Program-made: the position numbers and the translations under genes | Notes under the pieces: generated by a model | Told to the model about the DNA's origin: nothing | Seen by the model: the letters and a program-made list of their open reading frames with translations, nothing else | Database searches by the model: none | DNA from: Syntrophomonas wolfei subsp. methylbutyratica | GTDB lineage: Bacteria > Bacillota > Syntrophomonadia > Syntrophomonadales > Syntrophomonadaceae | DNA: 64,000 nucleotides | Assembly: GCF_001570625.1 (NCBI RefSeq) | Contig: NZ_BBQT01000009.1 | Span: 55,607 to 119,606 of the forward strand | Direction of reading: 5' to 3' | In this document: positions 56,362 to 63,939 of the stretch, piece by piece | How the letters are laid out: every line of letters starts with the position of its first letter | Numbering within the stretch: position 1 is the first letter of the stretch

Positions 56362-57140
56362 AAACCTTGCTCCTGCCGGTAAGATAAAAGTTCGCGCAGT
56401 TTGGCTCCGGGATCCGCTGCCGTTACCAGGGCCTCCCCCACCAGGGCAAAATCACAGCCGGCACTTTCCAGCAAGCGCAGGTCGCCAGCTTCCTTGATGC
56501 CGCTTTCACTCACCTTCAGGTATGAATCGGGTATCAAGGGAAGCAAATCCAAACTGCTTCTGATATCCACGGAAAAGTCCCGCAGATTGCGATTATTAAT
56601 GCCAATAATTTTTACCGGCAGGTCCAACGCCATTTTTATCTCATCCCGCCCATGGGTTTCCAGCAGGGGTTCCATGTCCAGAGCTGAGCATTTTTCCACC
56701 AGAGCCAGCAGGCTATCGTAGTCATGCAGGGCGGCTATTAAAAGCAATAAATCGGCTCCCATTTGCCAAGATTCATAAACTTGCACTTCATCGATTATAA
56801 AATCCTTGCGCAAGAGCGGCAGCTTCACCCCGGTTTTTACCAGCGGCAGGTACTCTTTCCTGCCATCGAAGAATTCCTGCTCCGTGATTACCGATATCAC
56901 CGCAGCCCCATTGGCCTCATAAGAACGGGCTATTTCCAGAGGTGAGAATTCCCTGCACAGGAGACCTTTGAGGGGTGAAGTCTTTTTTATCTCCGCAATT
57001 AGCTGCAGCTTCCCCCCGGGGTCCCGGCTTAAACTGATTTGCCGGCTTGTTTCACACCTGGCCTCTACCTGCGCTATATCCAGGGACTCCCGCAGCCGCT
57101 TCACTTCCTTTAATTTCGCCTCAGCAATGGTCTTTAGCAT
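56358..57140 (-). CDS. trpC: Indole-3-glycerol phosphate synthase
   Basis: 260 residues. LIAEIKKTSPLKGLLCREFSPLEIARSYEANGAAVISVITEQEFFDG, LLRKDFIIDEVQVYESWQMGADLLLLI, PLLETHGRDEI, IGINNRNLRDFSVDI and SESGIKEAGDLRLLE are all present. Closes the indole ring from CdRP. ATG at 57140 overlaps the trpD stop by 7 bp. Confidence 0.96.
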   Translation of the reverse strand: MLKTIAEAKLKEVKRLRESLDIAQVEARCETSRQISLSRDPGGKLQLIAEIKKTSPLKGLLCREFSPLEIARSYEANGAAVISVITEQEFFDGRKEYLPLVKTGVKLPLLRKDFIIDEVQVYESWQMGADLLLLIAALHDYDSLLALVEKCSALDMEPLLETHGRDEIKMALDLPVKIIGINNRNLRDFSVDIRSSLDLLPLIPDSYLKVSESGIKEAGDLRLLESAGCDFALVGEALVTAADPGAKLRELLSYRQEQGL

Positions 57141-58156
57141 GCCAGGACCCGATCCCGGCTGAAGCTAATCATCTTCTGCAGGGTCTCCATACTCTTTCCG
57201 GCATCAATGGCTTCGGCGGCCATTTGCATTCCCTCCTGCATATTTTTCGCCCGGCCTGCTGTCAGTAAAGCCGCTGCCGTATTAAGGATTACTGTATCGC
57301 GATATGGCCCCGGCTCACCCTGCAGAACTCTCATAAGTAGGTGGGCACTGGCAGCAGCATCGCCACCCTGAATGGCATCCAATGAAAAGCCTCCTATTCC
57401 CAATTCATCCGGGTCTATGTCAAAAACCTCCAACCCATGTTCACCCACATCAAATACCCGGGTTTTTCCTTCCGGGCTGATTTCATCCATCCCATTAAAA
57501 GCATGAAGCACCAAAGCCCGCTTCCGCCCTAGCCGCTGAAGGGTGCCGGCCACTGCTTCCTGTAGGTTCGAGTCAGATATTCCTAAAACCTGGTAAGGGG
57601 GGCGACAGGGATTTAACAATGGCCCCAAAAAGTTGAAAATGGTAGCAATGCCCAGACCGCGCCGCAAGCCCCCCACCTGTTTGAGAATGGGATGGTAATG
57701 CGGGGCAAAAAGGAAGGTGATTCCTGCCTTGTCCAGCAACTGCCGGGCTTCATCCGGTTCCAACTGTACCTCTACCCCCAGTGCCTCCAAAACATCAGCA
57801 CTGCCCACCTTGCCTGTAACCGCCCGGTTGCCGTGTTTGGCCACCGCCACTCCGCAGGAGGCCACCACCAGAGCGCTGGCCGTAGAAATATTAAAAGTGC
57901 CGAGCCCATCGCCCCCGGTTCCGCAGGTATCCAGTACTTCCATCTCACAGTCAACTATTTTGGCTTCTTCATAGAGGGCCTGCACAAAGCCCGTCAATTC
58001 CTCCTGGCTCTCCTTACGGGTGCGCAGAGCACTCAAAAAGGCTGCCGCCTTTATCTCGGGAATATCTTCATGCAACAGCATCCTGGCGGTTAAATAAGCC
58101 TCCTCGCTATTGAGATAATCCCCCTCCACTACGCTTTTCAAATAACGATCAAACAT
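57134..58156 (-). CDS. trpD: Anthranilate phosphoribosyltransferase
   Basis: 340 residues. DTCGTGGDGLGTFNISTASALVVASCGVAVAKHGNRAVTGKVGSADVLEALGV contains the PRPP-binding GTGGD and the anthranilate region; HHPxxK-like HYHPILKQVGGLRRGLGIATIFNFLGPLLNP follows. It transfers phosphoribosyl to anthranilate. First structural gene of the operon, although its substrate-forming enzyme TrpE(G) is last. Its ribosome-binding site lies inside a TRAP-like triplet array. Confidence 0.96.
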   Translation of the reverse strand: MFDRYLKSVVEGDYLNSEEAYLTARMLLHEDIPEIKAAAFLSALRTRKESQEELTGFVQALYEEAKIVDCEMEVLDTCGTGGDGLGTFNISTASALVVASCGVAVAKHGNRAVTGKVGSADVLEALGVEVQLEPDEARQLLDKAGITFLFAPHYHPILKQVGGLRRGLGIATIFNFLGPLLNPCRPPYQVLGISDSNLQEAVAGTLQRLGRKRALVLHAFNGMDEISPEGKTRVFDVGEHGLEVFDIDPDELGIGGFSLDAIQGGDAAASAHLLMRVLQGEPGPYRDTVILNTAAALLTAGRAKNMQEGMQMAAEAIDAGKSMETLQKMISFSRDRVLAC

Positions 58157-58160
58157 TATT

Positions 58161-58188
58161 CTCTTCTCCTCTCATCTCTTCTCTTCTT
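58161..58188 (-). promoter_or_regulatory. TRAP-like triplet array over the trpD ribosome-binding site
   Basis: On the minus strand, GAG occurs at 5' positions 58183, 58178, 58173, 58168 and 58163, exactly every five bases, preceded by AAG at 58188. The Shine-Dalgarno GGAG overlaps the fourth GAG, and the trpD ATG follows at 58156. In Bacillus, TRAP bound to such arrays over a ribosome-binding site blocks translation (trpG, trpP). Confidence 0.7.
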
Positions 58189-58189
58189 T

Positions 58190-58594
58190 TGCCCTTTTAT
58201 TACATTACTCTGCTATTATTACGTCTTATTGCCCCATTCCCACAAGCATTAGCATTTCTACATCATAGTTGTTTATGCTTTATTAGATAGCCGAGTACAA
58301 GGCATAGGGGATTGATTCTATTCTGATAATGAATGAAATGAATGGTTTTAGTTTGACCGGATCAAGCAAGTTTATGGCCCGAAGGCCAATACTGCCCATC
58401 CTTGGCCAGCCAAAAGATAATTGGAAGCAGGGCTAATGGCAAAATGCTGGATGCTTGAGGCAGGCGAAGGCTGTCCGCCATAAATACGCTTGGAGATAAG
58501 GTGGAAGAACGAGCAAAAGCAGCCCGGAAACTCTTGCGGCAATAACTAAATTCCCGGTTTTTTCTTCTGCCTTTGTTCATAGTTTTTAAGAAAG
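58190..58594 (-). other. Long leader between the trp attenuator and trpD
   Basis: About 400 bases transcribed only when the upstream terminator is bypassed. A minus-strand open frame crosses from the attenuator to 58362 (QYWPSGHKLA at its end), but it has no ribosome-binding site and its start is inside the triplet array. No T-box (AGGGTGGNACCGCG) motif is present. The stretch may be a gene remnant or a long structured leader. Confidence 0.35.
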
Positions 58595-58652
58595 GAAAAT
58601 AAAAACCAGCACCGAACAATGTGCTGGCATAGAGATTCTTATACCGGCTCAT
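58595..58652 (-). terminator. trp attenuator: terminator and competing antiterminator
   Basis: The minus strand carries CCAGCAC/GTGCTGG (58627-58606) followed by TTTTTATTTT, an intrinsic terminator. Upstream, ATGAGCCGGTAT (58652-58641) can pair with ATGCCAGCACAT (58630-58619), 10 of 12 positions, which would break the terminator. The antiterminator's 5' arm includes the last GAG triplet of the TRAP-like array, the same logic as the Bacillus trp leader. Confidence 0.75.
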
Positions 58653-58689
58653 CTCGTCACTCTCTTCTCAACTAATCTAATCTCATCTC
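58648..58689 (-). promoter_or_regulatory. TRAP-like binding array in the trp leader
   Basis: Eight GAG or UAG triplets read 5' to 3' on the minus strand at 58689, 58684, 58679, 58674, 58669, 58664, then 58655 and 58650. The first six are spaced exactly 5 nt (2-nt linkers), and a near match UGA fills the position between the sixth and seventh. Eleven (G/U)AG repeats with 2-3 nt linkers are the TRAP site in Bacillus. Confidence 0.75.
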
Positions 58690-58708
58690 ATTGATTTCAC
58701 TAAATAAT

Positions 58709-58738
58709 ATTATCAGCTCAATGGCAAGAATTTGTCAA
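58709..58738 (-). promoter_or_regulatory. trp operon promoter
   Basis: -35 TTGACA (58733-58738) and -10 GATAAT (58709-58714), spacer 18 bp. Transcription would start near 58700, just before the triplet array. Confidence 0.7.
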
Positions 58739-58773
58739 GTAAATTTTGGAACCGAGAGCTCATCTTCCTTAGC

Positions 58774-59337
58774 TTAATACTCAATTCCACGCCGCGGGTG
58801 GCCATTAATATCAAAAGGATGTTTGATTTTTTCGATGCGGGAAACCAAGTGGGCCATGGCAATAACTTCCGGCGGAGCGTTTCTACCGGTTAAGACTATT
58901 TCCATACCGCTCGATGCGTTTCCCAGCCATTTCAGGAAATCCTCAAAAGGAAGCAACCCCAATTCCAGAGCAGCAAATACTTCGTCCAGAATGAGAATAT
59001 CAATACTGCCCTCCCGAACTGTGTTCTGCGCCAGTTGCCAGGCCATGCTTGCCTTTTTTCGATCGCTATCCGTCAATTTCTCCGGATTAACCCAGCATTC
59101 AGCACATTCATCGCATTCCATAAAACCGCCATTAATAAGAGTAGCGTGGGGACAGCTTCTTCCGAAAGAAAAGACCTCTATACCCAATTTTTTAGCTGAG
59201 CGAAGTTCGCCGGCAAAACTATTACCCTTTAAAAATTGAATAACACGAATCCGGCAACCGTGACCGGCCGCGCGCATAGCCAACCCGAAGGCGGCAGTAC
59301 TTTTCCCTTTCCCTTCGCCGGTATATATTTGCAGCAC
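58774..59337 (-). CDS. cobO: Cob(I)alamin adenosyltransferase (CobA/CobO/BtuR type)
   Basis: 187 residues. P-loop YTGEGKGKSTAAFGLAMRAAG at the N-terminus, later ILDEVFAALELGLL (Walker B) and VLTGRNAPPEVIAMAHLVSRIEKIKHPFD. It makes adenosylcobalamin, the cofactor of mutases and ribonucleotide reductases. Residues 70-85 hold a CDECAECW Cys segment not usual in E. coli BtuR. Follows the response regulator gene by 16 bp. Confidence 0.93.
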   Translation of the reverse strand: MLQIYTGEGKGKSTAAFGLAMRAAGHGCRIRVIQFLKGNSFAGELRSAKKLGIEVFSFGRSCPHATLINGGFMECDECAECWVNPEKLTDSDRKKASMAWQLAQNTVREGSIDILILDEVFAALELGLLPFEDFLKWLGNASSGMEIVLTGRNAPPEVIAMAHLVSRIEKIKHPFDINGHPRRGIEY

Positions 59338-59353
59338 AATCTGACATCCCCTG

Positions 59354-60058
59354 TTACATTATCCCCTTGCTCTTCAGATAGCGGGTTATTTTTTTATCTT
59401 CAGCCATTACCCGTAATTTTCCTTCGTTATCTTTAATAATTTGCATTATCTCCAGCAACTGGTCAATCAAGCTGTATTCATATATTTGGACTGAAGCAAA
59501 ATCAAAGGTTACTTGTAAAGGTTTTTTGTTGAAAAAACTCTGTAGAGCGTCTAGCAAAGGTTTAACATGACCACTGGCAAAACTCTGTTTTATGGTTACC
59601 CGAACATTAGCATCATGAGCCTCTATATAAAAAGGATACAAGACCTGTTTGTCCTCCAGAGCAGAATGCTGCGGGGATGCCGCGACAGCCTTGCCCCCAG
59701 TGGTCAGGGCCGCATTTACAACAGCAACAACCTTATCCGGAGAAAATGGTTTAATTATATAATTGCGGGCTCCGCTTTGGATGGCGGCCATAACCATGTT
59801 TTTTTGATCCATGGCACTGATCATGATAATTATTGCATTTGGATACTGGGAGATAATCTTCTTAACTGCAGCCACGCCATCCATTAGAGGCATACTAATA
59901 TCCATGGTAATTAAATCAGGCTGGTTCTTTTCATACTCTTGAAATGCTTGCAAACCATTTTCAGCCTCAGCTATTATTTCATGTCCGGCCCTGCTTAGTA
60001 TTATCCTGAGATTACGCCGTATAAGCTTGGAATCATCAACTATTAATATTTTGGCCAT
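59354..60058 (-). CDS. CheY-like response regulator with C-terminal STAS-like domain
   Basis: 234 residues from the ATG at 60058 after GGGGAGGTTGCG; the frame extends further upstream, without a site. Receiver domain: KILIVDDSKLIRRNLRIIL, phosphorylation Asp in LITMDISMPLMDG, switch Lys in NYIIKPFSPDKV. After a linker, a 90-residue alpha/beta domain (RVTIKQSFASG, PLQVTFDFASVQIYEYSLIDQLLEIMQII) resembles STAS/anti-sigma-antagonist folds but lacks an obvious Ser; this match is tentative. Likely partner of the kinase encoded upstream. Confidence 0.85.
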   Translation of the reverse strand: MAKILIVDDSKLIRRNLRIILSRAGHEIIAEAENGLQAFQEYEKNQPDLITMDISMPLMDGVAAVKKIISQYPNAIIIMISAMDQKNMVMAAIQSGARNYIIKPFSPDKVVAVVNAALTTGGKAVAASPQHSALEDKQVLYPFYIEAHDANVRVTIKQSFASGHVKPLLDALQSFFNKKPLQVTFDFASVQIYEYSLIDQLLEIMQIIKDNEGKLRVMAEDKKITRYLKSKGIM

Positions 60059-60162
60059 CGCAACCTCCCCTTCGTCAATGACCGATACCCATCTAACAGT
60101 CCGTTTGGCAAAGTACTCAAGAAAATTTTTCAAACCTGGTGACTAATAATATTTTCTTGTTC

Positions 60163-63100
60163 TTAGTAGCAGGAATATATATCTTTTTGAGAAATAAGGC
60201 CCAATCTAAGTCTACCCTCTTCAAATAAGAAATCACAGGTCCATATATCAGCCTGCAGGTGCTTGATAGCCGTCTGGTCGGAGTACAAGGTAACCGGGAC
60301 TTCCATCATTACCAGTTCACTTATGCCAGGAAAAAGCTTGATGGAATTACCCAGTATTATGTTCGCACATTCAGCCAGAACATCTTCAACGAAATCCTCT
60401 TCCGCCCCGCTCTCGATTTCATCCATAGTCATCGCCTGCACCAAATACCGCCCCAGTTCTTCATCCGCACTCAGGATAAAATCACTTCGGATAACCCCTT
60501 TAATGGTAATAAAAGCAGTAATCCGGAGCAATTCTTGCCGCTTTTTCCTTTTTACCTCGGAAGAATGCAATAGGGTGATTCCAATCTCCCGGGAAAAGAA
60601 TTCCCGGGCGGTTTCCAGCAGGGGATTAATTATTCCTTCAATATTAAAATCTTCTACATCTATCTTATCATGAGCGGGAAGCCAAAAACAAAATCTTGTA
60701 CCCCATTCTTTTTCGCTGCTGATTTCTACTATTCCTCCTAGTTTTTCCAATTCGGCCTTCACTGCTGGCAGTCCCATACCCCTGCCGGAAATACTGCTAA
60801 CCTTTTCTTTAGAGGAAAGGCTATCCGCAAATATCAACTGCAGTGCCTCTTCAAAAGATAGACCTTCTAAATATTCTTCATCACAAAGGCCCCTATCCAA
60901 AGCCTGTTGCTTTAACAATTCGATATCTATGCCTCGCCCATCATCAGATATAACTATTGCAATACCGCCATCTTCTTCTTTAATATCACACGAGATAATT
61001 CCATATTCATTTTTGCCCAGCTCCAGCCTATCTTCAGGAGACTCCAAACCATGGTCTATGGCATTGCGGAAAACATGCGACAGGCTTTTACAAAAATCAT
61101 GATAATAATCGCTATCTACCAGCATATCTCCGCCAGTTATTCTCAGCGGCAGAAGGCTTTTCCCCAGCGATTCAGCCAGGCTGGCCACGTTTTCCGGATA
61201 GGAACGCAACAATTCCTTAAAAGGCCTGAACCTCAAGCGCTTAATATAAGGCAATAACATTTTGCACTCCCAGGGGGCCAGGCAAGTAATTATCTTTTGT
61301 TTTATTTCCAACAACCTTTGCTCATCAATTAGCAATTTATTATCACGTTCCAGGAAATCCTCACCCAGTACCTCTTCCAGTAAAGATATATCCTTGGCCA
61401 TTGCCTCCAATAGTTTAAACGAATCGAAAAAATCCTTTATTTCTACTGCTGACATCTCCCGCAATTCATCCCGGCTGGCAGCTATTTCTGATTCGCAGTC
61501 ATGTAGTTGATTAAAGAGATGGCTCATTCTCATCTGGGCAAAGCCACCCTTGAAAGTATGTATTTGCCGGTAAATTTCTGCTATTATTTCATCCCGGGGA
61601 AGGCCACTATCCAGCAATTCCTCTATGCCATGAACATAAAAGCGTCGAAAATCGTTTCGGTATTCCAGGAAATCATCTCTATTGGCTACCACCTTTACCA
61701 CCATTTCCAGTAGCTCTCTTTCCTCCTCCATCTGCTTTTCCAGGCAGCGTTTTTCCGTAATATCAGTAATGATAAGCATCATACTTCGATTTTCTTGCTG
61801 ATGCTGGTCAGAAATCACTTTATACTCCAGCCGTATATGGCGGCCATTTATCATAAGCTCTTCCGGCAAAAGGGAAAGGTAAACACCCCTGCGGTACTCA
61901 TCTTTTTCTTCAAGTGTGGTTTGAAGAGCATTCTCCATAAACTGTCTTTCGGCTTCATCACCGGGAAATATTACCATAGGGAAATATTGCCCCGCTACGT
62001 CATAAGCGAATATCCGCTTACATTCCGAACTATACTCTTGATTAACCTGCAAATTAGAGCCAAATGAAAGAAAACCCTGTCCGGCATTGTCCAAAAGATT
62101 CCTGATAGCTACCGTTCTCTCTTCAACTCTTCGTTCCAGTCCGACATTGTATTCCTGGATGATATCCGCCATGCGGTTAAAATTATTACTCAGCTCACCC
62201 ACTTCATCGGTGGAAGTAACCGGGGAACGTGCAGAAAAATCCTTATCCGCAAAACGCCCTACGGCTTGATGCAGGTCTTCAATAGGACGGAGCAAGCTGC
62301 GCACCACCGGAAGTATTATGATAAAGCCGATAAAGAGGGAAATGGCCAGAGCCAGGGCAAAACCATACCATAACTTTTTCAGGGGTCCGAAATATTCCGA
62401 ATGTGGGATAGCAATACCAAAGGTCCATCCAGTCTCCTTGATTTCGCTTAAAGCAAAGCACCTCTTGCTATTATCGTAATCCTTTAGTTCAATAATCGGG
62501 TAGCGTCCCTCCTGGATTCGCTCTGTTAGCGGGCGATACAAACCCTGCATAACCTGGGAAGCATTTCTTGATTCCGAGGCCAGCGGCTGAAAATCCGGAT
62601 GGGGATGAACTATAAAATTGTAGCGATCATCCAGCAAAAAACTATAGTGTTTTTTATCAATATGTACATCTTGAGCCAATTTCATTACATCAGTAAGCAG
62701 TATATCCGCAGCCAACACTCCCAGCAGCTTGTCGCCATCTCTTATCGGCTCGGCCAGAGTAATAACCATTTCTTTGGTGTCGGCATCCAGATAAGGAGTT
62801 ATGTAGACTAATTTGTTGTTTATTACCGCTTCTTTATACCATTCCCGCTTACTTGCCTCATAATCTTCCGGTGGAACCCATCCGGTAGCACAAACCATTT
62901 TCCTATTACTATCAGCAAAGCCGATATAATAATCTATGACACATGAATCGCAGCGTTGGAATTTTTCCAAGAGGTAAAGAGATAGGTATTCGTCGGAAAA
63001 GCCCCGGTTTATTTCGATATCCTGGGACATAGCGTGCAGAACCCCCGCTTGCTGCATAAACCAGTTATTCAGCTCGGAAGCATACCTGCTTACGGCTTCA

Positions 63101-63240
63101 TGAGCTACCTGGTTGGTCTCCTCTCTGACCAGGATATAAGAATTATAGTAGCTAACCAGGGATACTACTAACAAGCAGCAAAAACAAACAGTAAATACTA
63201 CTATAATAAATCTGCTTTTTAAGCTATTGCGCATGAACAC
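60163..63240 (-). CDS. Membrane sensor kinase with Cache, HAMP, Hpt, CheA-type ATPase and CheX-like domains
   Basis: 1025 residues. TM segment about 10-32, extracellular double-Cache sensor about 35-285 (YYIGFADSNRKMVCATGWV, VLAADILLTDVMKLA), TM about 290-315, HAMP 316-370, PAS-like region 385-500, coiled coil, Hpt domain with phosphorylatable His in YRQIHTFKGGFAQMRM (near 561), CheA-like ATPase with FRNAIDHGLESPEDR, ISDDGRGID and GRGMGLPAVKAELEKLGG (about 720-840), and a C-terminal CheX/CheC-like domain (about 860-1020: EDFVEDVLAECANIILGNSI). Ligand likely a small organic acid or similar, but unknown. CheA kinases are normally soluble; fusing the sensor, kinase and a CheX-type domain in one chain is unusual. 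Confidence 0.88.
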   Translation of the reverse strand: MFMRNSLKSRFIIVVFTVCFCCLLVVSLVSYYNSYILVREETNQVAHEAVSRYASELNNWFMQQAGVLHAMSQDIEINRGFSDEYLSLYLLEKFQRCDSCVIDYYIGFADSNRKMVCATGWVPPEDYEASKREWYKEAVINNKLVYITPYLDADTKEMVITLAEPIRDGDKLLGVLAADILLTDVMKLAQDVHIDKKHYSFLLDDRYNFIVHPHPDFQPLASESRNASQVMQGLYRPLTERIQEGRYPIIELKDYDNSKRCFALSEIKETGWTFGIAIPHSEYFGPLKKLWYGFALALAISLFIGFIIILPVVRSLLRPIEDLHQAVGRFADKDFSARSPVTSTDEVGELSNNFNRMADIIQEYNVGLERRVEERTVAIRNLLDNAGQGFLSFGSNLQVNQEYSSECKRIFAYDVAGQYFPMVIFPGDEAERQFMENALQTTLEEKDEYRRGVYLSLLPEELMINGRHIRLEYKVISDQHQQENRSMMLIITDITEKRCLEKQMEEERELLEMVVKVVANRDDFLEYRNDFRRFYVHGIEELLDSGLPRDEIIAEIYRQIHTFKGGFAQMRMSHLFNQLHDCESEIAASRDELREMSAVEIKDFFDSFKLLEAMAKDISLLEEVLGEDFLERDNKLLIDEQRLLEIKQKIITCLAPWECKMLLPYIKRLRFRPFKELLRSYPENVASLAESLGKSLLPLRITGGDMLVDSDYYHDFCKSLSHVFRNAIDHGLESPEDRLELGKNEYGIISCDIKEEDGGIAIVISDDGRGIDIELLKQQALDRGLCDEEYLEGLSFEEALQLIFADSLSSKEKVSSISGRGMGLPAVKAELEKLGGIVEISSEKEWGTRFCFWLPAHDKIDVEDFNIEGIINPLLETAREFFSREIGITLLHSSEVKRKKRQELLRITAFITIKGVIRSDFILSADEELGRYLVQAMTMDEIESGAEEDFVEDVLAECANIILGNSIKLFPGISELVMMEVPVTLYSDQTAIKHLQADIWTCDFLFEEGRLRLGLISQKDIYSCY

Positions 63241-63372
63241 CGTTATCCCTGCCCTCTGTTAATTTTAACTCAACAAATTTGATTACCTAGAGGCATTTCC
63301 CCTTCTTTCTCCATTATTATGCTTTTTCCCTGCTTCCTTACCGCTTTTCCCTCCACTCCAGAAAATAATTAA
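63241..63372. other. Gap between the sensor kinase gene and the broken 5S copy
   Basis: About 130 bases, pyrimidine-rich on the plus strand (TTTTCCCTGCTTCCTTACC). No gene or obvious rrn terminator hairpin was found; transcription from the rRNA operon would have to end here or in the repeat. Confidence 0.3.
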
Positions 63373-63521
63373 TTCCTGGCAACGAGTCTTCCACGGAAAA
63401 ACCGCAGTACCATCGGCGCTGGAGAGCTTAACTGCCGTGTTCGGCAACGGTGACGATGTCTCGCCTAGTGTCGGCAAATAGAAGCCCGCAGGGCTGACTG
63501 GCGACTATGGGAACGGGTGTG
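63373..63521 (-). pseudogene. Broken duplicate of 5S rRNA with internal insertion
   Basis: 63373-63444 repeats the 3' part of the intact 5S gene (starting TTCCTGGCAACGA, through GCCGTGTTCGG), apart from a deletion of about five bases near CGAGTCTTCC. A 63-base unrelated insertion (63445-63507) splits it; the 5S sequence resumes as TGGGAACGGGTGTG and ends where repeat copy 6 begins. The 5' third of 5S is absent. It cannot give a functional 5S. Confidence 0.8.
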
Positions 63522-63746
63522 TTGCATAAGGTTTGTATAAATATTCAAGCGAGCGTTGGCGAAGCATGGATGCAACAACCGGCGAAGGCGAGCAGGCCAA
63601 AGGGGGCGAGCGACAGGAAGTCGCGAGAGCGCCATCTCCCATGGACGGGAGATTGGCGCTGTACCCCTTGAGCCGCGAGACAAGCCGCTGGTGTTGCCCA
63701 TGCGTAGACTGCGAGCGGTATATTTATGCAAACCGTAGTAGAATCA
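63521..63746. repeat. Fold-back repeat element, copy 6 (inverted orientation)
   Basis: In reverse orientation relative to the others: GTTGCATAAGGTTTGTATAAATAT at the left, CTCGCGAGAG-type core, and GCGGTATATTTATGCAAACC with GTAGTAGAATC at the right. It lies exactly between the broken and the intact 5S sequences. Confidence 0.8.
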
Positions 63747-63770
63747 ATTACAGCCCCAGAAAATAATTAA

Positions 63771-63887
63771 TTCCTGGCAACGACCTACTCTTCCACGGAA
63801 AAACCGCAGTACCATCGGCGCTGGAGAGCTTAACTGCCGTGTTCGGGATGGGAACGGGTGTGGCCTCTCCGCCATTGTCACCAGGAA
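63771..63887 (-). rRNA. rrf: 5S ribosomal RNA
   Basis: About 117 nt. The minus strand begins TTTCCTGGTGACAATGGCGG, contains CACACCCGTTCCCATCCCG and CGAACACGGCAGTTAAG (conserved 5S loops), and ends GTCGTTGCCAGGAA, pairing with the 5' end. It follows the 23S gene in the order 23S-5S on the minus strand, so 16S would be outside to the right. Confidence 0.93.
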
Positions 63888-63939
63888 ATTTTATTGCTTT
63901 ATCAAATTCTTTGGAAACTGCCGGGGAAAGAAAGTTCTT

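Noticed and set aside
58362..58652. 96-codon frame in the trp leader (MSRYKNLYAS...)
   Set aside because: Starts inside the triplet array, runs through the terminator hairpin, and has no ribosome-binding site. No Trp-rich leader peptide pattern.
58157..58773. T-box riboswitch or classical trp leader peptide before trpD
   Set aside because: No AGGGTGG-type T-box sequence and no short frame with adjacent Trp codons; the GAG/UAG arrays explain the leader better.
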